NCBI RefSeq assembly: GCF_017357245.1
Contig: NZ_CP071612.1
Span: 3,289,001-3,353,000 of the forward strand
Direction of reading: 5' to 3'
Source: Rhizobium bangladeshense
GTDB taxonomy: Bacteria > Pseudomonadota > Alphaproteobacteria > Rhizobiales > Rhizobiaceae
DNA: 64,000 nucleotides
The translations under genes and the position numbers were made by a program. Positions 54,449-62,851 of the stretch are shown in pieces. Position 1 is the stretch's first letter. Every line of letters starts with the position of its first letter. The notes beneath the pieces were generated by a model that was not told the origin of the DNA, made no database searches, and was given only the letters and a program-made list of their open reading frames with translations.

Positions 54449-55417
54449 ATGAGCAAAGTCAAGGTTACAATACTTTTCTCGACTTATAACGGAGAGAAGA
54501 CTCTGCCAACGATGCTTGACGCACTCTGCGCCTCCACCCTGCCGAAAGAAGTATGGAAAATCGTTGCGGTCGACAACAACAGCAGCGACAACACTGCAGC
54601 AGTCCTGAATTCCTATAAGGAGCGGCTTCCGCTGGAAGTTTACTTTGAGCCAAAACAAGGCAAGCAGCATGCATTGACTTTGGGCTTCCGCCATCTGGAG
54701 GGCGAACTCGTCATATTAACCGATGACGACGTCATTCCCGCGCCGGATTGGATCGAGCAGTTTCTTGCCTTGGCAGATGAGCAGCCACAATTCGCCATAT
54801 TCGGCGGCCTGATCACGCCCGAATGGGAGGAAAAGCCTGCACCGTGGTTGATGCAGTATGGGCATCTGGGAATTCTTTATGCGCTGAACGACGATCTTCC
54901 CGAGGGCCCGATTTCGGCCGCGTTGATATCAGGGCCAAATTCGGCCTTCCGCCGCTCGATTTTAGGGCCCGGCTATATCGTACACGACGGTCTCGGTCCG
55001 GATGCCACTGTCGCCCAGTTCCCGATGGGTGAGGATACCGCTTTCGCTCTGAGGTTGGAGAAGAATGGCGCCAGGGCTTTTCATTCGCGGCATCCCCGGG
55101 TTCGGCACATTGTAAGGCAGGGCTACCTGGATGAAGGCTGGGTTTTGCGGCGCGGCGAGCGCTATGGCATGGGTCTGGTGATCGTTCGACCGGACCTCTT
55201 CGAGAGCAAAACGAAAATCGCCGGTCTGCCAGTCGGAAGCGCCCTCAGATGGCTTCTGATGGCGCCGGCCAGCGTCGCCGTCAAGCGTTTCCCCTTAAGC
55301 GGCGTTCGCTTCAGATTGCTGTGGGCGCAGTCGGTGAGACAGGGCATCCTGCGCCAATTTCTCAAGCAGCGATCAGCGACGAATAAAACGATCTATTCTC
55401 AGGTTAGTACCAAATGA
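54449..55417 (+). CDS. family 2 glycosyltransferase
   Basis: 322 residues behind GGAGCCGGAGCAGTAA. VTILFSTYNGEKTLPTMLDA, IVAVDNNSSDN, KQGKQHALTLGFRHLEGELV, ILTDDDVIPAPDWI, GPNSAFRRS and FPMGEDTAF. Same subfamily as the genes at 53332 and 55509 but more distant. It stands between the two duplicate units, so it was either inserted there or is an older third member. Confidence 0.87.
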   Translation: MSKVKVTILFSTYNGEKTLPTMLDALCASTLPKEVWKIVAVDNNSSDNTAAVLNSYKERLPLEVYFEPKQGKQHALTLGFRHLEGELVILTDDDVIPAPDWIEQFLALADEQPQFAIFGGLITPEWEEKPAPWLMQYGHLGILYALNDDLPEGPISAALISGPNSAFRRSILGPGYIVHDGLGPDATVAQFPMGEDTAFALRLEKNGARAFHSRHPRVRHIVRQGYLDEGWVLRRGERYGMGLVIVRPDLFESKTKIAGLPVGSALRWLLMAPASVAVKRFPLSGVRFRLLWAQSVRQGILRQFLKQRSATNKTIYSQVSTK

Positions 55418-55508
55418 TGATTGTATTAAACCGCGGCATCGGCTGGAAGTGCTCGAGCTACGGCGGCGGGGCACAGGATTTTCGCACTTCAGGAGGTGAG
55501 CGGATTTG

Positions 55509-56483
55509 ATGACGGATCCAAGAATTAGTGTCATCTTTTCGTCCTTCAACGGCGCTAGTAGACGGCTTCAACAGATGCTGGATTCGATGCTGGACCAAAA
55601 CCTTCCGGCTGAACAATGGGAACTGATTGCCGTCAACAACAACAGTGAAGACGAAACAGAGCAGCTTCTCGATCAGTATGCCAAGAAGCTTCCGATGATT
55701 GTTGTCAATCATGCCCGTCCAGGCAAATCAGGAGCTATGAACGCCGCCCTGGCAATCGCTCGAGGAGCGCTGATCGTTTTTACGGACGACGATATCGAGG
55801 CGGATGTGAACTGGTTGAGTTCGATTGCCGCATGTGCAGAGGCGAACCCGGATTATGGCGTTATCGGCGGCCGCATTCTCCCGAATTGGGAGCATTACCC
55901 CCATGGAGATCCGCTGCTGGACTGGATTCCCATGGGATCAACCTTCGCTATAGCCGACGAGGAATCCAGTGGCCCATGCGACCCGACAAAAATTTGGGGT
56001 CCGAACACGAGCGTGCGTCGTGAACTGCTTGGCGGCAATGTACGATTCCGTGAAGACATCGGTCCGCTTCCAGGAGGTCTTTTCGCAATGGGAGAGGATA
56101 CCGAAATCGTCAGCCGCCTATCCCGAAGCGGCGTGAAAACATATCGGTGCGCCGAGGCGATTGTTCATCATTGGATTCCAGCCTCCAGCGTGACGGAGGC
56201 CTGGGTACAGAAACGCGGGGAACGTCTGGGCTATGGAATGCCGGCGCTCTTTGCCGAGGATATTCCCAAAGGCGTAAGGATCGGGGGCGTGCCCGTGAGA
56301 ACCTGGATAGAAAGCGCCAACTGGGCGGCTCGGGCAGCTCTTCTTTATCCTTTGCCGCGATCAAAGAAGCGTTTCTGGGCCATCTGGAAGTATTACTACA
56401 TGCGTGGCTACCGCGCCGGACTTCGCCGATACGCACCGGCAGGAAATCATTCTGGTCGACTGGTGCAGGAGGTCGTGCGGTGA
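55509..56483 (+). CDS. family 2 glycosyltransferase, duplicate copy 2
   Basis: 324 residues from ATG at 55509; AGGAGGTGAGCGG upstream. ISVIFSSFNGASRRLQQMLD, LIAVNNNSEDETEQL (the usual Asp of AVDNNS is Asn here), RPGKSGAMNAAL, VFTDDDIEADVNW and GPNTSVRRELLGG. Close paralogue of 53332. The Asp to Asn change is at the nucleotide-binding strand and could alter donor preference or activity. Its stop overlaps the next start. Confidence 0.87.
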   Translation: MTDPRISVIFSSFNGASRRLQQMLDSMLDQNLPAEQWELIAVNNNSEDETEQLLDQYAKKLPMIVVNHARPGKSGAMNAALAIARGALIVFTDDDIEADVNWLSSIAACAEANPDYGVIGGRILPNWEHYPHGDPLLDWIPMGSTFAIADEESSGPCDPTKIWGPNTSVRRELLGGNVRFREDIGPLPGGLFAMGEDTEIVSRLSRSGVKTYRCAEAIVHHWIPASSVTEAWVQKRGERLGYGMPALFAEDIPKGVRIGGVPVRTWIESANWAARAALLYPLPRSKKRFWAIWKYYYMRGYRAGLRRYAPAGNHSGRLVQEVVR

Positions 56484-57364
56484 AATTATCGGTGCTCATC
56501 AACAATTTCAATTACGGCCAATATTTGCGCCCATGCATCGACAGCGTCCTGTCGCAGGCCTATGCCGATTTCGAAGTGATCGTCGTCGACGACGGCTCCA
56601 CCGACGATTCCCGAGAGATCCTTGCCGCCTATGGCGAGCGGATCCTGCCCGTATTTAAGGAAAATGGCGGCCAAGCATCAAGCTTCAATGCAGGTTTTGC
56701 GGCCGCAAGCGGCGATATTCTATTTCTCCTCGATGCCGATGATGCGTTTCTGCCGGGCAAACTCGCGCGCGTCGCCGAGATCTACGACCGCAACGAGATC
56801 GACTGGTGCTTTGACCGCGTGACGACCCATGAAGGCGACCAGCCTCCAGCTCAGTTGCAGGTGACGCTGTTCGACAAGCGGGACACGTTGCGCAAGGGCG
56901 GCTTCCCCTCGCTTCCGGTGCCAACCTCCGGCTTGAGCTTCCGCCGCGAACTGCTGTCCCAGATCCTGCCGATGTCCGTCGCGAAAGACGTCGTCCTCAG
57001 CGACAATTACATCAAGTTCGCGGCCGCCTATCTCGGTCGCGGCGCCATCGTCGAAACGCCGCTGACCTTTCAGCGCATTCATGCCTCCAACCGCTATACG
57101 GGCACGAGCAGGGCAAAAACCCTTCGCCCGAGGATCATGATCGCGACAGGATTGGAACTGGCACGCCGCTATGATGGGCTGCATGCGCTCGGCAAGAGCC
57201 TTGTGGCGGGCGGCATTGCCGAAACGACATCGCTCTTGAAGCTGAGGAGCGAGGCTCGCAACACGGTGACGGGCGGTCCGTTTGGTGATGATGCCATTAA
57301 CGAAGTGGCCTTGATGGCCGCGCGCAAGCGTTTGGGAAATATGCTGCGGAGAGGACAGTCATGA
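56480..57364 (+). CDS. family 2 glycosyltransferase
   Basis: 294 residues from the GTG that overlaps the previous stop (GTGA); the longer open frame upstream lies inside the preceding gene. KLSVLINNFNYGQYLRPCID, FEVIVVDDGSTDDSREIL, ENGGQASSFNAGFAAASGDI and FLLDADDAFLPGKLARV. No membrane segment. A decayed copy of its first codons is at 54286-54382. ATGA overlap with the next gene shows tight co-translation. Confidence 0.87.
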   Translation: MKLSVLINNFNYGQYLRPCIDSVLSQAYADFEVIVVDDGSTDDSREILAAYGERILPVFKENGGQASSFNAGFAAASGDILFLLDADDAFLPGKLARVAEIYDRNEIDWCFDRVTTHEGDQPPAQLQVTLFDKRDTLRKGGFPSLPVPTSGLSFRRELLSQILPMSVAKDVVLSDNYIKFAAAYLGRGAIVETPLTFQRIHASNRYTGTSRAKTLRPRIMIATGLELARRYDGLHALGKSLVAGGIAETTSLLKLRSEARNTVTGGPFGDDAINEVALMAARKRLGNMLRRGQS

Positions 57365-58344
57365 ACCAGCAAGACACCTTTCCACCTTCATCGGTCAGAT
57401 CTGATCGGCAAGGCGCCTCACCGTTGAACATCGCCGTCGGCGTGCTGACCTATCGGCGGCTGGACGGGATCGCCAAGCTGCTCGACGTGATGACACGCCA
57501 GACCAGGGATCCGGCCCGTCCCTACCATCTGACGATGGTGATCGTCGATAATGATGCCGCCGGCAGCGCAAGAGCCACCGTCGAGGACTTTGGCCAGACG
57601 GGCGCCTATGATCTGATCTATGTCGTCGAGCCGAACCAGGGCATACCCTTTGCACGCAATCGCGCGCTCGATTCAGCCCCTGCCGGCACCGACCTCTTCT
57701 GCTTTCTCGATGATGACGAATGGCCCGTCGATGGCTGGCTCGATGCGATGCTGGAGACGCGGGAGAAAAACCGCGCCGATTGCGTCTACGGGCCGGTCCA
57801 GCCGGTCTATCCCGAAAACCCGCCGGAATATTTCATCAAGGCAAGGGTTTTCGAGCGCAAGAAGAACAAGGATGGTCAGCGCATTTCCTATGCGGCTTCG
57901 AACAACGTCATGTTCGATTATCCCCTCATCCGCTCGTGGAATCTGCGCTTCGAAGAGAAGATGCGCTTCACCGGGGGCACTGACTATCTCTTCTTCAACC
58001 AGGCGATTCGCCGTGGCATGCAGGTTTTCTGGGCTGACAAGGCGCTCGTCTATGATATCGTTCCCGCCAGCCGAATGACTTGGAAGTGGGTGTTGCAGCG
58101 GCAATACCGGCTCGGCAATACTTTCGCCGTCAGCGAGGTCCTGCACGGCAACCTCAAGCGCCGGCTCTATCGTGCGGCCTATGGCGCCACGAGAGTGATG
58201 CTTGGGCTGGCCATGCTGCCGGCGATCGTGATTTCACCCTATTGGGGCATGCGAGCACTCACCCATGTCCTGCGTGGCGCAGGCATGGTCAACGGGATCC
58301 TCGGACATGCATACCAGGAATACAAACCCAATGCCGCCCTCTGA
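57361..58344 (+). CDS. family 2 glycosyltransferase
   Basis: 327 residues, start overlapping the previous stop. IAVGVLTYRRLDGIAKLLDV, MVIVDNDAAGSA, VEPNQGIPFARNRALDSAPA and CFLDDDEWPVDGWLDA (DxD). The C-terminus has a hydrophobic stretch (MLGLAMLPAIVISPYWGM), so it may be membrane-associated. Same subfamily as other rhizobial exopolysaccharide transferases with a C-terminal membrane helix. Confidence 0.87.
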   Translation: MNQQDTFPPSSVRSDRQGASPLNIAVGVLTYRRLDGIAKLLDVMTRQTRDPARPYHLTMVIVDNDAAGSARATVEDFGQTGAYDLIYVVEPNQGIPFARNRALDSAPAGTDLFCFLDDDEWPVDGWLDAMLETREKNRADCVYGPVQPVYPENPPEYFIKARVFERKKNKDGQRISYAASNNVMFDYPLIRSWNLRFEEKMRFTGGTDYLFFNQAIRRGMQVFWADKALVYDIVPASRMTWKWVLQRQYRLGNTFAVSEVLHGNLKRRLYRAAYGATRVMLGLAMLPAIVISPYWGMRALTHVLRGAGMVNGILGHAYQEYKPNAAL

Positions 58345-58368
58345 TATCATTTGCAGGAGCGCCCTCGC

Positions 58369-59766
58369 ATGAGTTTTGGCCCAACCTATGTTCGAGACGG
58401 AGATATCGGCCTGCGGCCGTCCGTCCGTGCGCGGCCACGCCATGGCATCAAAAAGGAGACGCTCGTCCGCCTGCTCCTGACGGGCATTTTCTACGTCGCC
58501 CTGCTGCGGGCAACCGGCATGTGGTATGGTTATCCATCGAATTTCGATGACGGGGCAAGCGTTGATCCGCTGCCGCAGAAGCTGATGCTCTATTCGCTGA
58601 TCCCGTTGATCGGCTTCTATGGCATCCTTGAGCCAAACCGCTTCCTCGCCTTTTTCCGCGGCATTCCGCTGCTCGTCGGTATCGTCATCTTTTCGATCGT
58701 GGTGTCGTTCTTCGGCTCGCTCGATTTCGGCGCATCTGTGCGCGGTGCCGCGGCCGTCGGTCTGCTTGCGCTTGGCCCCCTGCTCTTTCGACTGCGCTAC
58801 GGCAACGAGGAAACCTTGCGTCTCCTCGCCAACTTTGCCATTTTCTCGGCCTTCGCAAACATCCTTTACACCGCTGCTTTCCCGCGTTTCGGCATCATGG
58901 GCGGTTCGCTGGCGGGGGCGGTGAAGGGACTGTTTTATCACAAAAATACAATGGGGCAGTTCAGTGCGATCTGTTTTATCGTGCTGATTTCCCATCGGCT
59001 GCCCTCCCCCCGGCTTCGCTACAGCGGCTTGCTGAAAACCATCGCAATCGTGCTGACCCTCGTCCTTATCGTGGTCTCCTTGTCGTCGACCGCGGTCGTC
59101 ATGGTGGCGATCGGTCTTGCAACGATCGTCGGCCTGAAGATGATGGAGAATATCAGGCACAGCATGGCCCGCGCTTTCATCGTCTTATTCCTCTGCCTCC
59201 TGATCGGCTTCGCCGGCTCGATCGCCTATCTCGGCGTCGCACAGGCCGTCGCCGAGGCGTTCGGAAAGGACCTGACCCTATCGGGCCGATCCGATATCTG
59301 GGAGCAGGTAATCCCACTGATCTATGATCGGCCGATCTTCGGCTATGGCTTCGCCACATTCCGACAGGCGGACATTGTCGAGGAATATGTCCGTCTGGGA
59401 CACACCGTGCGCTCCCTGCACAACACATATCTCGAGATTTGCCTCAACATCGGTATTCCGGGCTTCCTTTGCTGGATCGCCTTCCTGCTGACGCGAATTT
59501 TCAAGAAGATAGCCGCAGTCTACAGGAGCCATCAGCTTCAGACCGTTCAGGCCAAAGAGGTTGCGCTGATCCTGCTCGTCATGATCGGCGCGATGACCGA
59601 AGCGGGAATGATGCTTGCACCGATCGGTCTGTGGCCGGTCCTCGTCTCTGTCTTACCGATGAGAACGGAACCTGTTGTCCCCCCGCCAAGTCGGCGGCGG
59701 CTTCTTTCAAAGGGACCGGGCGGGCGGCGCAGCCCCCGTCGTCCACAACCCGCTTTAGGAGAATAG
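58369..59766 (+). CDS. O-antigen ligase/polymerase-type membrane protein (Wzy-like)
   Basis: 465 residues, about ten hydrophobic segments and a large external loop ending in LHNTYLEICLNIGIPGFLCW, the conserved C-terminal loop motif of the Wzy_C/O-antigen ligase family; YHKNTMGQFSAICFIVL is also typical. It probably joins repeat units delivered by the flippase at 49854. The C-terminal 45 residues are basic and Pro-rich. ATG at 58369 after CAGGAGCGCCCTCGC. Confidence 0.87.
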   Translation: MSFGPTYVRDGDIGLRPSVRARPRHGIKKETLVRLLLTGIFYVALLRATGMWYGYPSNFDDGASVDPLPQKLMLYSLIPLIGFYGILEPNRFLAFFRGIPLLVGIVIFSIVVSFFGSLDFGASVRGAAAVGLLALGPLLFRLRYGNEETLRLLANFAIFSAFANILYTAAFPRFGIMGGSLAGAVKGLFYHKNTMGQFSAICFIVLISHRLPSPRLRYSGLLKTIAIVLTLVLIVVSLSSTAVVMVAIGLATIVGLKMMENIRHSMARAFIVLFLCLLIGFAGSIAYLGVAQAVAEAFGKDLTLSGRSDIWEQVIPLIYDRPIFGYGFATFRQADIVEEYVRLGHTVRSLHNTYLEICLNIGIPGFLCWIAFLLTRIFKKIAAVYRSHQLQTVQAKEVALILLVMIGAMTEAGMMLAPIGLWPVLVSVLPMRTEPVVPPPSRRRLLSKGPGGRRSPRRPQPALGE

Positions 59767-59769
59767 GCA

Positions 59770-60810
59770 ATGACCAGCGCCCCAATGGCCGTGCCCGAAT
59801 CGAAAAGAGCCGCGGTCAGCGTTGAACGCGAAAAACTGCTGGATATCGAACGCGGCAAAGGCCTCGGCATCCTTCTGGTCGTCTACGGCCACCTTGTCAT
59901 GCAAGGTACGCTTGGTGAGCAGGCATGGTACCAGGCGACGAAATCCGCGATCTACACCTTCCACATGCCGTTCTTCATGTATCTCAGTGGCTTCGTGTTC
60001 TTTTTCACAGGCGCGCATAATGCTCTTGATCGCAACTTCAGCCAGTTCTTCGCCAAGAGATTTGATCGGCTGCTGATCCCCTTTATCGTCATGTGCCTGA
60101 TCAATGTCTTCGGCAAGCAGATCGCCGAGACGTTCGTTCACGTCGATGACGGCGTCAGCGGCTTTTGGCAGGGGCCATGGGCGGTGATTTCGAACAGCCC
60201 GAACAACCCGACCATTTCGATCTGGTATCTCCTCGTGCTTTTCGTCTATTCGGTGCTGACACCGATCCTGTGGCGGCTGAGCAGCCGGCAGATCGGCATT
60301 CTTTTCCTTTTCTCGCTGGCGATCTTTTTCATCCCCGCCTCGGAGAGGTTTTATGTCGCGCGAATTCTGAGCTATTTCGTATTCTTCGCCGCTGGAATGC
60401 TGAGCTGCAAATATTCCGAATACGCTCTCAACATATTCTCCAGATATATCATCCTCTGGCTAGTTGTTTTCGCAGCCGCACTTTATATCGGCCGGAGCTT
60501 CCCCTATTGGCTTCTTTTGTGCGGAGCGGCGTCAATTCCGTTTCTGCATGCTCTCGTCAAATTGCCGATTTTCGAAAACGACAAGATCCTCCTTTGGTTC
60601 GGTCAAAATTCGATGGTGATCTACCTTTTCAATACGATCTTCATTGGAATAGCCAAGGGTATCTATGTGAAGATCCTGCCATATCACGGTCCGTGGTTTG
60701 CTTTTATGGTCGTTATATTGATGCTTGCCGGGACGTTATTGCCGATTCTTGCCAAGTTGGCGCTTCAGGCAGTACCGATGGCGGGGCCGATTTATAAGTA
60801 TGTCAGGTGA
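59770..60810 (+). CDS. acyltransferase family 3 membrane protein
   Basis: 346 residues, about ten hydrophobic segments. The core begins REKLLDIERGKGLGILLVVY and contains GHLV and FHMPFFMYLSGFVFF, the pattern of short acyltransferase-3 proteins (ExoZ/fucose-4-O-acetylase type) without an SGNH domain. It probably O-acetylates the polymer or its repeat unit on the periplasmic side. Starts 3 bases after the polymerase stop. Confidence 0.88.
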   Translation: MTSAPMAVPESKRAAVSVEREKLLDIERGKGLGILLVVYGHLVMQGTLGEQAWYQATKSAIYTFHMPFFMYLSGFVFFFTGAHNALDRNFSQFFAKRFDRLLIPFIVMCLINVFGKQIAETFVHVDDGVSGFWQGPWAVISNSPNNPTISIWYLLVLFVYSVLTPILWRLSSRQIGILFLFSLAIFFIPASERFYVARILSYFVFFAAGMLSCKYSEYALNIFSRYIILWLVVFAAALYIGRSFPYWLLLCGAASIPFLHALVKLPIFENDKILLWFGQNSMVIYLFNTIFIGIAKGIYVKILPYHGPWFAFMVVILMLAGTLLPILAKLALQAVPMAGPIYKYVR

Positions 60811-60963
60811 AAGATTGTCCCGAACCAGGAGTTTTACACAATCCGCGCTTCGACGTGTTGGTTACTAATGTTAGAATTCCATTGAACTGCCGCGATACAG
60901 CCACGGTTTCAGTGGAACGGTCCAACCCTCCCGTCATCGGTCAAACATAGGAGATGCCTGTCT

Positions 60964-61422
60964 ATGGCTGAGAAAAAACTGAAAGTTCTCGCTGCTTCGT
61001 CAGGAGGCGGTCACTGGGAACAGTTGATGTCCATGCGTAGCGCGTTCGAAGGCTGCGATATCATTTTTGCAACGACCATCCCGGGGCTTCTCTCCAAATA
61101 CGAAATTCGAGACGGGCTGGTCCTTCCCGATTGCAGCCGTGACTCGATAACCATGTCGATCCGGTGCTTTTTCAGCGCCTTCGCCATTGTCATCAGGCAC
61201 AGGCCCGACGTCATCATTTCCACGGGTGCCGCGCCCGGGCTCTTTTGTCTTCTAGCCGGCAAGATGACAGGCAAACGCACGATCTGGATCGACAGCGTTG
61301 CCAATGTCGAGAAACTATCCTTGTCGGGAAAATTGGCAGGCCATATCGCGACGCTCTGGCTCACGCAATGGGAACATCTTTCGCGGCCGGATGGCCCCCA
61401 TTACGCAGGAGCTGTCCTTTGA
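60964..61422 (+). CDS. PssD/Alg14-like glycosyltransferase subunit
   Basis: 152 residues. KVLAASSGGGHWEQLMSMRS, DVIISTGAAPGLFCLLAGKM and TIWIDSVANVEKLSLSGKLA correspond to the N-terminal half of a GT-B enzyme, as in Rhizobium leguminosarum PssD and yeast Alg14, which anchor the complex and bind the lipid acceptor. The next gene encodes the other half. In R. leguminosarum PssD/PssE add glucuronic acid as the second sugar; the same role here is inference. Preceded by a 153-base promoter-size gap. Confidence 0.85.
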   Translation: MAEKKLKVLAASSGGGHWEQLMSMRSAFEGCDIIFATTIPGLLSKYEIRDGLVLPDCSRDSITMSIRCFFSAFAIVIRHRPDVIISTGAAPGLFCLLAGKMTGKRTIWIDSVANVEKLSLSGKLAGHIATLWLTQWEHLSRPDGPHYAGAVL

Positions 61423-61895
61423 TCCTCGTCACCGTCGGAACGCAGCTGCCGTTTGATCGCCTCGTCAAGGCCGTCGACACCTTCGCCAAGGACCTGACCA
61501 GACCGGTTCTGGCGCAGATCGGCAAGGGCACCTACACACCACAGAACATGAAATGGATCAAGAATATCGAGCCCGCGGATTTCGACGGGATCTTTCGCGA
61601 TGCGAGTGTCATCGTCTCCCACGCAGGAATCGGCACCGTCCTCACGGCCAAACGCTTCGGCAAACCGATCATTCTGGTCCCGCGGAAGGCAGCCCTTGGC
61701 GAGCACCGAAATGACCACCAGCTTGCCACCGTCAGCCAGCTCGTCGGCCGGCCCGGCATCTATGTCGCCCAGAGCGATGAGGAACTCAAAGATTATCTTC
61801 TCCAGGACCTGGACAGCCCCTCTCATGAAGACGCGTCCGATACCAGCCGGACGTCGCTGGTCAACTATTTGAAGGGTTATCTCGCGGCAGGTTGA
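61419..61895 (+). CDS. PssE/Alg13-like glycosyltransferase subunit
   Basis: 158 residues from a TTG overlapping the previous stop (TTGA). ILVTVGTQLPFDRLVKAVDT, VIVSHAGIGTVLTAKRFGKP, ILVPRKAALGEHRNDHQLAT: the UDP-sugar-binding half of the split GT-B enzyme. It completes the protein at 60964. The TTGA overlap would keep the two subunits in equal amounts. Confidence 0.87.
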   Translation: MILVTVGTQLPFDRLVKAVDTFAKDLTRPVLAQIGKGTYTPQNMKWIKNIEPADFDGIFRDASVIVSHAGIGTVLTAKRFGKPIILVPRKAALGEHRNDHQLATVSQLVGRPGIYVAQSDEELKDYLLQDLDSPSHEDASDTSRTSLVNYLKGYLAAG

Positions 61896-61932
61896 TCCCC
61901 GCGGCACGCGCAGGCCCTCGAGAAAGGGGAAA

Positions 61933-62628
61933 TCATTCTCCGCAACCGGGGCCGGCTATGTGTCCGACGAGTTCGGGTACGATGATTTTCGAGGCGACTT
62001 CGGGCCGCGGATGCGCGCCGTCAGGAATCGCGGCGGCGAGATCGTCCGGGGACAGACGCTCCCAACCGGGCCTATGGTCGACAAACTCCAGGCCCCGTTT
62101 CTGTGCCTCCGCCTGATGAACCAAAATATAGCTGTCGACGAAAGGACGGATCAGCCCGCGCAATCCTGAAAACGGATTCATCGCCATGAGGATGATCCGC
62201 GCCCGCGGCAGCCGTTGATGAAGCCGATCGAGAATCTCGCCAATATTTTTTCGGCTTTGCGCCAGCGACACGAACCGGTGCAATGTCGCGTCATTGGCGT
62301 AGAGTTCGATGAGAATGATATCGGGCTGCTCGGCAAGGACGCGATCCAGCTGGGTCAAAGCCCATGTCGAGGTCTCGCCGCTCTTTGCAACGCTCTCGAC
62401 ACTTACAGGTCTCTGCAGGCAGGCGGCAAGCCTTGTCTGAAGGCCGGGCTGCCATCCCCCGCGTGCTGTGAGGGACGTTCCGAAAGCCACGATTTTCACA
62501 GGCGGAAGGTTCTCGGCATCACTCTTCCCAGTCATTGAAACCAATATGAGGCTGGCCAGATACAGAACCAGACACCATGCCAGTCGCCTCTCGGTCGGCA
62601 CCGCTCGCCAAAGCTGCAAACATATCAT
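61933..62628 (-). CDS. SGNH/GDSL-type hydrolase, probably exported
   Basis: 231 residues. N-terminal hydrophobic segment (LAWCLVLYLASLILVSM), then SGNH blocks: VKIVAFGTSLTARGGW (nucleophile Ser), SGETSTWAL (Gly block), ILIELYANDATL (Asn block, with Tyr-Ala in place of Gly-x) and IPDGAHPRPEV (Asp and His). Such esterases can remove acyl groups from polysaccharides, which would balance the acyltransferase at 59770. It faces that operon, on the opposite strand. Confidence 0.83.
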   Translation of the reverse strand: MICLQLWRAVPTERRLAWCLVLYLASLILVSMTGKSDAENLPPVKIVAFGTSLTARGGWQPGLQTRLAACLQRPVSVESVAKSGETSTWALTQLDRVLAEQPDIILIELYANDATLHRFVSLAQSRKNIGEILDRLHQRLPRARIILMAMNPFSGLRGLIRPFVDSYILVHQAEAQKRGLEFVDHRPGWERLSPDDLAAAIPDGAHPRPEVASKIIVPELVGHIAGPGCGE

Positions 62629-62851
62629 GACGAAACCATATCTCGGCGAGAGCTATACGTCACCCCGCCGCACATCCGTTTGGAATGGCCGTCAAAGTCC
62701 TTCGCGCAGCCACGCCGCGGCAGGCTTGAGACTATCATGAAGATAGGTTCTCACGCCTGTTTCAGTACGCGACGCGAGCCTTGCCTCCAATCAGGGGCGG
62801 CACTGCGCTGACGTGCCGCGCCATGCAGCAACGGCGTCGGGAAGACGCCAA

